From the NCBI GenBank assembly GCA_965279075.1, contig CBDIHI010000012.1, forward strand, positions 930,001 to 994,000: 64,000 nucleotides of DNA. The letters are read 5' to 3'. The stretch is from SZAS-79 sp965279075. Lineage in GTDB: Bacteria; Pseudomonadota; Gammaproteobacteria; Burkholderiales; SG8-39. A program made the position numbers and the translations under genes. Shown here piece by piece: positions 1 through 7,772 of the stretch; within the stretch, counting starts at the first letter, position 1; the number at the start of each line of letters is the position of its first letter. Under the pieces are notes generated by a model. It made no database searches, was not told where the DNA came from, and worked only from the letters and a program-made list of their open reading frames with translations.

Positions 1-450
1 GTCGAGGTGCTGCCCGCCTGTAGCGCATTCGGCCTTGGCGTGGTGCCGTATTCTCCGCTCGCCCGCGGCGTGCTGACCGGCAAGTACCAGCCGGGGGCCG
101 CGCCGCCCGAAGGCTCGCGCGCCGGGCGCAAGGACACGCGCATGATGCAGACCGAGTTCCGCGAGGAATCGATGCTCATGGCGCAGGAGATCAAGGCACA
201 CGCCGAGAAGCGCGGCATGACCGGCGGGCAGTTCGCGCTGAACTGGGTGCTGCACAACGGGCTAGTGAGCTCCGTGCTTGCCGGGCCGCGTACGCTGGAG
301 CAGTGGACGGAATACGCGGGCGCGCTGAAGCACGCCTTCAACGCGGAAGACGAGGCGCTCATCGATGGCCTGGTGGCCTCCGGGCACCCGTCCACGCCGG
401 GCTTTTCGGACCCGAAATACCCGATCACCGGGCGGCCCATCCCTGCCTGA
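1..450 (+). CDS. Aldo/keto reductase, C-terminal part (5' end outside window)
   Basis: This open frame enters from the left edge and ends at TGA 448-450, so only the last ~149 residues are visible. The segment V-V-P-Y-S-P-L-A-R-G-V-L-T-G-K-Y is characteristic of the aldo/keto reductase barrel. The stretch 'S-V-L-A-G-P-R-T-L-E-Q' near the end matches the helix that contacts the NADP(H) phosphate. Family members reduce aldehydes or ketones with NADPH in the cytoplasm. The catalytic Asp/Tyr/Lys/His residues lie upstream and cannot be checked. The substrate cannot be inferred; the downstream aromatic-type monooxygenase suggests a catabolic or detoxification setting. Confidence 0.85.
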   Translation, partial: VEVLPACSAFGLGVVPYSPLARGVLTGKYQPGAAPPEGSRAGRKDTRMMQTEFREESMLMAQEIKAHAEKRGMTGGQFALNWVLHNGLVSSVLAGPRTLEQWTEYAGALKHAFNAEDEALIDGLVASGHPSTPGFSDPKYPITGRPIPA

Positions 451-514
451 AAGTCGAGCTTTTATTCCTGAGATTGGCTGCTGTGGCCGATCTTAAGGGA
501 GTTTCAATTCTGTT

Positions 515-530
515 TTTGGAATAATCCAAA
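515..530. promoter_or_regulatory. Palindromic operator-like site before the monooxygenase
   Basis: A perfect dyad TTTGGA-ATAA-TCCAAA lies three bases upstream of the start codon at 534. Its position between the upstream stop and the ATG suits an operator or a 5' mRNA hairpin that affects initiation. No convincing -35/-10 pair was found around it, so its role is inferred. Confidence 0.3.
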
Positions 531-533
531 GCC

Positions 534-1796
534 ATGGAAAAGCTCCGGACCCGCGTCGCCATCGTCGGCGGCGGCATCGGCGGCCTCGCATTGGCCCTGC
601 AGTGCGACAAGCGTGGCATCGACTGCATGGTGTTCGAGGCCGTCGAGAATATCGAGCCGCTTGGCGTGGGCATCAACCTGCTGCCGCACAGCGTGAAGAT
701 CCTCGCGGCGCTGGGCCTGCAGGAGGAACTGCTCGCCACCGGCATCGAGACCGCCGAACTCGCGTTCTTCAACCGCCACGGCCAGGCCATCTGGCGCGAG
801 CCCCGCGGCATCGCCGCCGGCTACGACTACCCGCAGGTGTCGATCCACCGCGGAGAGCTGCACATGCTCCTGTATCGCCACGCGGTCGCGCGCCTGGGTT
901 CGGGCAGGGTGCGTGCCGGACATGCGATCAAGCGCTTCGACACCGGCTCGGCCGGCGCGCCGGCCACGGCCGTGTTCGAGAACCGGCGCACCGGGGAGGA
1001 GGTCGCCGGGGTCGAAGCCGACCTCGTTGTCGCGGCCGACGGCATCCATTCGTTCGTGCGTGCCGCTTTCTTCCCCGACGAGGGCCCGCCCAAGTACTCG
1101 GGGCGCATCCTGTGGCGCGGGACCTGCGTCGCGCCGCCTTTCCTGACAGGGCGCAGCATGATGCAGGCCGGCCATGCCAGCCAGAAGGCCGTGGTGTACC
1201 CGATTTCGCGTAAAGTCTTCGAGGACACTGGCAACAACCTCACCAACTGGATCATGGAACTCGCCGTGCCCGGGGACACCCCGCCGCGACAGGACTGGGC
1301 GCGCAAGGTCGACAAGTCGGTCTTCGCCGGCCCGTTCGAGGGCTGGAAGTGGGACTGGCTCGACGTCCCGGCGCTGATCGCCAATGGGGGCCCGGCTTAC
1401 GAGTACCCGATGTGCGACCGCGACCCGTTGCCCCGCTGGTCGCACGGCCGGGTCACGCTGCTTGGCGATGCGGCCCACCCGATGTACCCGATCGGCTCGA
1501 ACGGTGCCGCACAGGCCATCCTAGACACCGAGAGCCTCGCGGAAGCGCTGGCGGGCGAATCCGGCGTCGAAGAGGCGCTCGTCCGGTACGAGGCCGAAAG
1601 GCGTGAGGCGACGGGCAGGATCATCCTCGCCAACCGGGGCAACGGTCCGGACCAGGTCATGCAGCTGGCCGAGGAGCGCGCCCCCGACGGCTTCAAAGAC
1701 ATCCACGACGTGATCCCGCAAGCCGAGCTCGAGGCGATCGCCGCCCGCTACAAGCAGACGGCGGGCTTCGCCAAGACGCAGGTGAACGCGCGCTAG
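534..1796 (+). CDS. FAD-dependent aromatic monooxygenase (class A flavoprotein hydroxylase)
   Basis: The 420-residue protein has the full class A flavin hydroxylase signature. There is an N-terminal dinucleotide fold (V-G-G-G-I-G-G-L-A near residue 12), a D-G motif (A-A-D-G-I-H-S-F-V-R near 170) and a G-D-A-A-H-P motif near 310. Relatives such as salicylate hydroxylase and 3-hydroxybenzoate 6-hydroxylase use NAD(P)H and O2 to hydroxylate an aromatic acid. The exact substrate is not readable from sequence. The sensor kinase gene starts 17 bases downstream, so the two are probably co-transcribed. The ATG at 534 begins directly with the Rossmann strand, which supports this start. Confidence 0.88.
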   Translation: MEKLRTRVAIVGGGIGGLALALQCDKRGIDCMVFEAVENIEPLGVGINLLPHSVKILAALGLQEELLATGIETAELAFFNRHGQAIWREPRGIAAGYDYPQVSIHRGELHMLLYRHAVARLGSGRVRAGHAIKRFDTGSAGAPATAVFENRRTGEEVAGVEADLVVAADGIHSFVRAAFFPDEGPPKYSGRILWRGTCVAPPFLTGRSMMQAGHASQKAVVYPISRKVFEDTGNNLTNWIMELAVPGDTPPRQDWARKVDKSVFAGPFEGWKWDWLDVPALIANGGPAYEYPMCDRDPLPRWSHGRVTLLGDAAHPMYPIGSNGAAQAILDTESLAEALAGESGVEEALVRYEAERREATGRIILANRGNGPDQVMQLAEERAPDGFKDIHDVIPQAELEAIAARYKQTAGFAKTQVNAR

Positions 1797-1813
1797 GCGC
1801 GCATCCGCACCCC

Positions 1814-4231
1814 ATGGCAAATTTGTCCGAGCGCGGGCCGCCCGCGCCGAACAGCGAAGCACCCGAAGACCCGGCCTACTGGGAGCCCACGGTCGCCTTC
1901 CTGCGGTTCACCATCGCGTTCGTGCTGGCCGGGTCCCTGCTGCTCTCGGCCGCGCTCTTGCTGTTTGCGCAGCACCAGCAGGTCCGCGCTGGCATTGCGC
2001 TCGCATTCGGGTTGGTGGCCGTGGCGTCGGCGCTCATCTTCGTCCAGGGCCGGGTCAAGGCGGCTTTCCTGTTCCTCGGCGCAGGCATCTGGGGGTTGAC
2101 CACGCTTGCCACATTTGCGCTGGGCGGGGCGCAGGCGGCGATAGCGCAGATGTACCCGCTGATGATCCTGCTCGCGGGCTGGCTTCTGAGCACGCGAGCC
2201 GCCATCGTGGTCGCGGTCCTGTCCTCGGTCGCCGTGCTCGGCGTCGCCCTGCTGGAGCAGTCCGGCCTGCTGGTTGCGTCGCCCCCGATGATCCCGGCGG
2301 TGCGCTGGATCATCCCGGCGATGGTGTTCGCCCTTACAGCGGTGCTGATCCACTACTTCGTCCGCGCCTACCGCAGCCGACTGCAGGAGCTTCGCGAGAG
2401 CGAGGCCCGGTTCCACAGCCTGTCCCGGCTGTCCTCCGACTGGTTCTGGGAGCAGGATTCGGAACTGCGTTTCGTATCGACGTCCGGCGGGGAGCACGGA
2501 TTTGGGGGGATCACTGCGCTTGACCATGTCGGGCGCCGTCGCTGGGAACTGCCCGGCACCGAGATCGTCGGGCAGGGCTGGGAGGAGCACCGGGCGGCGC
2601 TCGAGGCGCGGCAGTCTTTCCGCGATGTGATCCTCAGGCGCAGGTCCGCCGATGGCGTGATCCACTATGTCAGCGTGGCGGGCGAGCCCGTGTTCGACGC
2701 GGCGGGAGCATTCATCGGTTACCGGGGGGTGGCGACCGACGTCACCCAGCGCATCGAAGCCGAGCAGCAGGCACGCGATGCCGACGAGAGGCTGCGGCTC
2801 GCGATCGAGTACCTCGGCGAATCGATCGCCATCACCGACGCCGACGACAGGATCGTCATGGCGAACCGGGTGTTCCGCGAGCTGAATGGCAACACGCACC
2901 TAGTGGAGCCCGGACACCTTTACGAGGACCACCTGCGCGCCGGCATCGCCCTCGGCAATTTCCCCGAAGCCATCGGCCGGGAGGAAGCCTGGCTGGCGGC
3001 GCGCCTGGAGCGGCGCCGGATCGGCGGGCAGATCGATGTCAAGCGGCAGGAGGGGACCTGGCTGAAGGTCACGGACCAGCGCCTGCCCGATGGCGGCATG
3101 GTCCATTTCGCGCTCGACGTCACCGACATCAAGAAGGCCGAGGAACTCTTGCGACAGGCCCTCGAAAACCTCGGCGAGATGATCTGCCTCACCGACGCGG
3201 AGGATCGCATCGTCCTCGCCAACCGGAGGATGCTCGAATTCAACGCCCAGGTGGCGGAGTATCTTGCGCCCGGCCGTGGCTACGACGAGCACCTGCGTGC
3301 GGGCATCCGGCTGGGCCTGTTCCCGGACGCCGAGGGCCGCGAGGACGCCTGGGTCGCGGAAAGGATGTCGTACCGGCGCGCGCCCCGCGGACCGGTCGAG
3401 CGCCGCCGCCAGGACGGACGCTGGCTGCTGGTGGACGACCAGGTGCTGCCCGACGGCAGCATCATCAGCTGGGGCGTGGAAATTACGGATGCGAAGCGCG
3501 CCGAAGAGGCGCTGCGCGCCCTCAACGTCGACCTCGAGCGCCGCGTGGCTGAGCGCACGGCGCAGCTCGAGGCGAGCAACCGGGAGCTCGAATCATTCTC
3601 CTACTCGGTCTCGCACGACCTGCGCGCACCGCTGCGCGCCGTCACCGGATTTTCCAAGCTCCTGCTTGAACAGGAGGGCCCGAAGCTCTCCTCCGAAGCC
3701 CGGCGCTACCTCGGCGTCATCGATGCGAACGGCCGCCGCATGGGCAGCCTGATCGATGCGCTGCTTGCGCTCGGGAGGTACACGCGCGTGGAGCTCAATA
3801 AGGTCGCGGTCGACATGGGTCGCCTCGCGCAGGAGGTGGCCGACGAACTGGCGCCTTCGTGGCCGGGCTCGAAGATCGAGGTGGGACCGTTGCCGCCCGC
3901 GCTGGGCAACGCGACGCTTCTCAAGCAGGTGCTGCTGAACCTCGTCGGCAACGCGCTGAAATATTCGGCGAACGTCCCGGCACCGCGCGTCGAGGTCCGT
4001 GCCGCGGGAGGGCGTTACGTCGTCAGCGACAACGGTGTGGGGTTCGACATGGCCTACGTCGACAAGCTGTTCAAGCCCTTCGAGCGGTTGCACACCGAGC
4101 GCGAGTTCGAGGGCACGGGCATCGGCCTGGCGATCGTAAAGCTGATCGTCGAGCGGCATGGCGGAAGCATCGAGGCGCGCTCGACAGAAGGCGGCGGGGC
4201 GAGCTTCTCGTTCATGCTGGGCAGGGACTAG
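1814..4231 (+). CDS. Membrane-bound PAS-domain sensor histidine kinase
   Basis: This 805-residue protein begins with about six hydrophobic segments (residues ~30-190). One PAS domain follows, then two further PAS domains that resemble each other closely (~327-445 and ~447-567), then a short coiled linker. The C-terminal kinase core has the phospho-acceptor His601 in S-V-S-H-D-L-R-A-P-L-R, an N box with Asn713 (L-V-G-N-A-L-K-Y-S), a D-N-G-V-G-F box and a G-T-G-I-G-L-A box. It should sense a membrane or cytoplasmic signal and phosphorylate a response regulator. No response regulator is encoded nearby, so it is an orphan. The gap of 17 bases to the monooxygenase suggests that the signal relates to that enzyme's substrate. 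Confidence 0.93.
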   Translation: MANLSERGPPAPNSEAPEDPAYWEPTVAFLRFTIAFVLAGSLLLSAALLLFAQHQQVRAGIALAFGLVAVASALIFVQGRVKAAFLFLGAGIWGLTTLATFALGGAQAAIAQMYPLMILLAGWLLSTRAAIVVAVLSSVAVLGVALLEQSGLLVASPPMIPAVRWIIPAMVFALTAVLIHYFVRAYRSRLQELRESEARFHSLSRLSSDWFWEQDSELRFVSTSGGEHGFGGITALDHVGRRRWELPGTEIVGQGWEEHRAALEARQSFRDVILRRRSADGVIHYVSVAGEPVFDAAGAFIGYRGVATDVTQRIEAEQQARDADERLRLAIEYLGESIAITDADDRIVMANRVFRELNGNTHLVEPGHLYEDHLRAGIALGNFPEAIGREEAWLAARLERRRIGGQIDVKRQEGTWLKVTDQRLPDGGMVHFALDVTDIKKAEELLRQALENLGEMICLTDAEDRIVLANRRMLEFNAQVAEYLAPGRGYDEHLRAGIRLGLFPDAEGREDAWVAERMSYRRAPRGPVERRRQDGRWLLVDDQVLPDGSIISWGVEITDAKRAEEALRALNVDLERRVAERTAQLEASNRELESFSYSVSHDLRAPLRAVTGFSKLLLEQEGPKLSSEARRYLGVIDANGRRMGSLIDALLALGRYTRVELNKVAVDMGRLAQEVADELAPSWPGSKIEVGPLPPALGNATLLKQVLLNLVGNALKYSANVPAPRVEVRAAGGRYVVSDNGVGFDMAYVDKLFKPFERLHTEREFEGTGIGLAIVKLIVERHGGSIEARSTEGGGASFSFMLGRD

Positions 4232-5106
4232 CGCCGCGCCGTCAGCCGCTGCCGGTTCACGATATAGAGCCCCGAAGCGACGATGATCGCCATGCCCACC
4301 AGCGACCACCCGTCGGGGAAGTCGCCGAACACGATCCAGCCGAGCAGCATCACCCAGATGAGCTGCGTGTAGACCAGCGGCGCGAGCGTGGTCGCGCCCG
4401 CGTAGTCGAAAGCGCGGATCAGCGCGAGGTGCCCGATGGTGGCGAGGAACCCCATCATCAGCAGCAGCGCCCAGTGCCAGGGGTCGTGCGGCATGACCCA
4501 GAAGAAGGGCGCCACCGCCGACATCACCAGCGTGCCCATCAGCGCGCCCCAGAAGAGCGTGGTCCAGGGGCTGTCCACGCCGGCGACCATGCGCGTCATG
4601 ACCTGGTAGAACGCGTTGCACAGGGCCATCCCGACCGGCAGCAGGGCGTACCACGTGAATACCCCGCTGCCGGGGCGCACGATGATCAGCGCACCCGCGA
4701 GGCCCACCAGGATCGCGATGAGGCGCGCCATCTCGAGCCTTTCCTTGAGGATGGGCACGGCGAGCGCCGCGACGAAGAGCGGCAGCACGAAGCCGATGCC
4801 GGCGGCTTCCGCGATCGGCAGGACCGACAGCGAAGTGAAATAGAGCAACGTGGCCGTCACGAGCAGGAACCCGCGCGCGACCTGGATCACCGGGCGCTTC
4901 GAGCGCCACGCGGCGAAGCGCCCCTTGTAGGCGAGGTAGGCCGAGATGATCGCGAAATTGATCGCGTAGCGCGCCCAGACGATGCCCGGCACCGGGTAGA
5001 ACTGGGAGAGGTATTTCGCGGTCGTGTCCATCACCGAGAACACGCCGATGGCGGCGATGATCAGGATGATCCCCTTCATTGAGGGGTTGCGGTCGAGGGC
5101 GGACAT
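4228..5106 (-). CDS. EamA-family (DMT) inner-membrane transporter
   Basis: The protein of about 292 residues has ten predicted transmembrane helices in two EamA repeats, the normal size for drug/metabolite transporters. They move small metabolites or amino-acid-like compounds across the inner membrane. The frame stays open up to 5166, but the ATG at 5106 gives a normal N terminus and avoids overlap with the divergent gene at 5166. An internal ATG at 5079 is also possible. Its stop codon is the reverse complement of the same CTAG that ends the sensor kinase. Substrate unknown. Confidence 0.85.
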   Translation of the reverse strand: MSALDRNPSMKGIILIIAAIGVFSVMDTTAKYLSQFYPVPGIVWARYAINFAIISAYLAYKGRFAAWRSKRPVIQVARGFLLVTATLLYFTSLSVLPIAEAAGIGFVLPLFVAALAVPILKERLEMARLIAILVGLAGALIIVRPGSGVFTWYALLPVGMALCNAFYQVMTRMVAGVDSPWTTLFWGALMGTLVMSAVAPFFWVMPHDPWHWALLLMMGFLATIGHLALIRAFDYAGATTLAPLVYTQLIWVMLLGWIVFGDFPDGWSLVGMAIIVASGLYIVNRQRLTARR

Positions 5107-5165
5107 GGGCTGGGCCTGCCCGCATTGTCTCGCGGGAAGCCTCCGGGACGCTACACTTCGGCGCA

Positions 5166-6026
5166 ATGGACGCCATCGCCACGGGAATCTCCCTGCCGGT
5201 CACGCTGGCCGTGCTCGGCGGGGCGCTGCTGCACGCCGGCTGGAACACGATGCTGAAATCGAGCGCCGACAAGCAGCTCGACACCGTGGCCATCGCCACG
5301 GGCGCGGGCCTTGCGGGGCTCGCCGTAGCGCCCTTCCTGCCGCTGCCGTCGGTCGAGGCTCTGCCCTGGCTGGTCGCCTCGATCCTCGTGCACATCGTCT
5401 ACTTCGTGCTGCTGGCCGGGGCGTACAAGTGGGGCGACATCTCGTTCACGTACCCGGTGATGCGCGGCGGCGGCCCGGTCATGGTCGCACTGGCCGGCGC
5501 GGCGGCCTTCGGGGAGGTGCTGACCTTGCCGCAGACGGCGGGCGTGATCTTCATCTGCGCGGGGATCCTCAGCTTCGCCATTGTCCGCGCAAAGGACCCG
5601 GCGGCCTTTCGCAAGGCATTGGCGTTCGCGCTCGGCAACGCGGCGGTGATTGCGGCCTACACGCTGATCGACGCGAAGGGCGCGCGCGCCTCGGGCAGCC
5701 CGGTGGCCTACACGCTGTGGTTCTTCGCCGGCAACGGCGCGGCGCTGTACGTCTACGGCGGCCTGCGCCGCGGCCGCGAGGTGCCGCGCTACCTTGCCGC
5801 CAATTGGCGGCGCATGGCCGTGGGCGCGGTCTGCACGACCGGCTCCTACGCGGTCGCGCTGTGGGCGATGACCAAGGCGCCGGTCGCGCTGGTGGCGACG
5901 CTGCGCGAGACCTCGGTGATCTTCGTCGCGCTGATCGGGGCGTTTTTTCTGGGCGAAAAATTCACCGGCCGGCGTGTCTTCGCAACCGCCAGCGTGCTCG
6001 CCGGACTCATCGCGCTGCGCTTCTAA
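5166..6026 (+). CDS. EamA-family (DMT) transporter
   Basis: This 286-residue membrane protein has about ten helices and the duplicated EamA architecture. It is divergent from the transporter on the other strand, and the two ATGs are separated by only 59 bases, so they must share a compact promoter region. The ATG at 5166 is chosen because the upstream part of the frame is hydrophilic and unlike the family. The T-Y-P-V-M-R-G segment and the C-terminal motif with G-E-K-F-T-G are typical. Transport direction and substrate cannot be determined. Its place before the ring-hydroxylating oxygenase cluster suggests efflux of related aromatic compounds, which is inference. Confidence 0.83.
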   Translation: MDAIATGISLPVTLAVLGGALLHAGWNTMLKSSADKQLDTVAIATGAGLAGLAVAPFLPLPSVEALPWLVASILVHIVYFVLLAGAYKWGDISFTYPVMRGGGPVMVALAGAAAFGEVLTLPQTAGVIFICAGILSFAIVRAKDPAAFRKALAFALGNAAVIAAYTLIDAKGARASGSPVAYTLWFFAGNGAALYVYGGLRRGREVPRYLAANWRRMAVGAVCTTGSYAVALWAMTKAPVALVATLRETSVIFVALIGAFFLGEKFTGRRVFATASVLAGLIALRF

Positions 6027-6079
6027 GCCCGCGCACTCCTGGTGCATCGGCACGGATTGTGCACCGCAACGGCGCGGCC

Positions 6080-6107
6080 TTGACACTCGCGCGCAGCGAG
6101 CTACACT
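6080..6107 (+). promoter_or_regulatory. Sigma-70-type promoter of the oxygenase operon
   Basis: TTGACA at 6080-6085 and TACACT at 6102-6107 are separated by 16 bases, a near-consensus sigma-70 promoter about 70 bases upstream of the ferredoxin ATG. The octamer TACACTGA that contains the -10 element recurs at 6123-6130, exactly 21 bases (two helical turns) later. This is a plausible binding pattern for a regulator such as the nearby MarR protein. Confidence 0.6.
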
Positions 6108-6175
6108 GAACCAATTGCGGGGTACACTGAGTAATATTCCGGGCCGCCTTTCCAGGCCCGGGAACCGGGGGCGAA

Positions 6176-6487
6176 ATGGGCTGGCATGCGGTGGCGGACG
6201 CGGACGCGATAGGCGATGACGAAGCGCTGGGCGTGAAGGTCGGCGAAGTACCGATAGCGATCGTGCGGGCAGGCGGCGCGCTGCACGCGGTCCACGACAT
6301 CTGCACGCACCAGTACGCGCACCTGTCCGACGGCTACGTCGAGGACGGATGCATCGAGTGCCCGCTGCACCAGGGGCGCTTCGAGCTCACGACCGGCAAG
6401 GCGACCTGCGCGCCGGTCACCGAGCCGATCAAGGTCTACCCCCTCAAGGTCGAGGAAGGGAAGGTCATGATCGAGCTGGCCGACTAG
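6176..6487 (+). CDS. Rieske [2Fe-2S] ferredoxin of a ring-hydroxylating oxygenase
   Basis: The 103-residue protein carries both halves of a Rieske cluster site: Cys43-x-His45 (D-I-C-T-H-Q) and Cys62-x2-His65 (E-C-P-L-H-Q). The length and single domain match the ferredoxins that carry electrons from a reductase to a terminal aromatic oxygenase. The following three genes supply exactly these partners. The reductase GTG begins eight bases after this stop. It should act in the cytoplasm. This ferredoxin-reductase-alpha-beta order differs from the nag-type order, in which the ferredoxin comes last. Confidence 0.92.
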   Translation: MGWHAVADADAIGDDEALGVKVGEVPIAIVRAGGALHAVHDICTHQYAHLSDGYVEDGCIECPLHQGRFELTTGKATCAPVTEPIKVYPLKVEEGKVMIELAD

Positions 6488-6495
6488 GTTCGCGC

Positions 6496-7746
6496 GTGGC
6501 CGATTCCGACCGCATCCTCATCATCGGCGCCGGCCAGGCCGGAGGGCGCGCGGCCGAGGCGCTGCGCGCCGCCGGGTTCGCCGGCCCCGTCACGCTGGTG
6601 GGCGACGAGCCCGAGCCGCCTTACGAGCGCCCGGCGCTCTCCAAGGGCGTGCTCCTCGGCAGCGAGACGGTCGAGTCCACCCTCATCCACCCGCGCGGCG
6701 CCTGGCAGGAGAAGGCCGTCGAGCTCGTCACCGGGGTGCGCGCCGAGGCGATCGCCCCCGCCAGCCGCAGCGTGCTGTTCTCGGACGGGCGCCGCATCGA
6801 GTATGCGCAACTGATCCTCGCCACCGGCAGCCGCGTGCGGCCGCTGATCGGTGTCGACGACACGCTCGCCGGCGTGCACTACCTGCGGACCATCGCGGAC
6901 GCGAAGCGCCTCGCGAAGGACCTGCAGCCGGGCCGGCGCATGGTCGTCATCGGCGGCGGCTTCATCGGGCTTGAAGTGGCGTCCTCCGCGGCCAAGCACG
7001 GCCTGGAGGTGACCGTGGTCGAGAGGCAGCCGATGCTGCTCGAGCGCGCGCTGCCGGCCGACATCGCCTCGGCGGTTGAAGCGTTGCACCGCTCGCGCGG
7101 CGTCGACGTTCGCCTTGGCGCGGCGGTGTCCGCGCTGCAAGGCAGGGATCGCGTCACGGCGGTGGTCCTGGCCGACGGCACCGAGCTTCCCGCGGACGTC
7201 GTTGTCATCGGCATCGGCATCATCCCGAACACCGAGCTCGCGGAGGCCGCGGGCGCGGATTCCGCGGACGGCGTGGTGACCGACCAGTACGGTCGCACCA
7301 GCGTCGATGGCCTTTGGGCCGCGGGCGACGTCACCAGCCACTTCAACCCCCTGCTGGGGCGGCGCGTGCGGCTGGAGTCCTGGCAGAACGCGCAGAACCA
7401 GGCCATCGCCGTGGCGAAGAACTGCATCGGCACGCCGGTTGCGTACGCGGAGGTCCCGTGGTTCTGGTCGGACCAGCACGGCGTCAACATCCAGATGGCA
7501 GGCATGGCCGAGGCGGGCGCGCAGACCGTGTGGCGTGGCGATCCCGCCACCGGGAAGGCAGTCGCGTTCTCGTTGACGGGCAACCGGCTCGTCTGCGCGA
7601 CGGCCTTCAACGCCGGCGGCGACATCCGCTTCGCGCGCAAGCTGATCGAGTCGCGCCAAGGCGTCGATGCGCGCACACTGGCCGATCCGGCCGCGAAGCT
7701 GAAGGACCTCGCCGCCCGTCCCGCCCAGGTCGGGGCGGCCGCTTAA
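6496..7746 (+). CDS. NADH:ferredoxin reductase (FAD-dependent) of the oxygenase system
   Basis: This 416-residue flavoprotein has an N-terminal FAD fold (I-I-G-A-G-Q-A-G-G, residues 9-17), an NAD-binding fold in the middle (V-V-I-G-G-G-F-I-G-L-E) and the A-A-G-D-V motif near the C terminus that closes the FAD site. This is the oxygenase-coupled ferredoxin reductase family. The start is set at GTG 6496, because the frame upstream overlaps the ferredoxin and has no family similarity, whereas the Rossmann strand begins seven residues after this codon. It should pass electrons from NADH to the Rieske ferredoxin. Confidence 0.9.
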   Translation: MADSDRILIIGAGQAGGRAAEALRAAGFAGPVTLVGDEPEPPYERPALSKGVLLGSETVESTLIHPRGAWQEKAVELVTGVRAEAIAPASRSVLFSDGRRIEYAQLILATGSRVRPLIGVDDTLAGVHYLRTIADAKRLAKDLQPGRRMVVIGGGFIGLEVASSAAKHGLEVTVVERQPMLLERALPADIASAVEALHRSRGVDVRLGAAVSALQGRDRVTAVVLADGTELPADVVVIGIGIIPNTELAEAAGADSADGVVTDQYGRTSVDGLWAAGDVTSHFNPLLGRRVRLESWQNAQNQAIAVAKNCIGTPVAYAEVPWFWSDQHGVNIQMAGMAEAGAQTVWRGDPATGKAVAFSLTGNRLVCATAFNAGGDIRFARKLIESRQGVDARTLADPAAKLKDLAARPAQVGAAA

Positions 7747-7772
7747 AAGCACCACCGGACACAGGAGTCCCC

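Noticed and set aside
3593..5395. A 600-codon minus-strand frame crossing the sensor kinase and transporter
   Set aside because: Its composition is atypical and it overlaps clearly homologous genes; no domain was found.
6041..6065. GGTGCA/TGCACC inverted repeat as a terminator after the exporter gene
   Set aside because: The stem has only six base pairs, the loop is long and no T-run follows.
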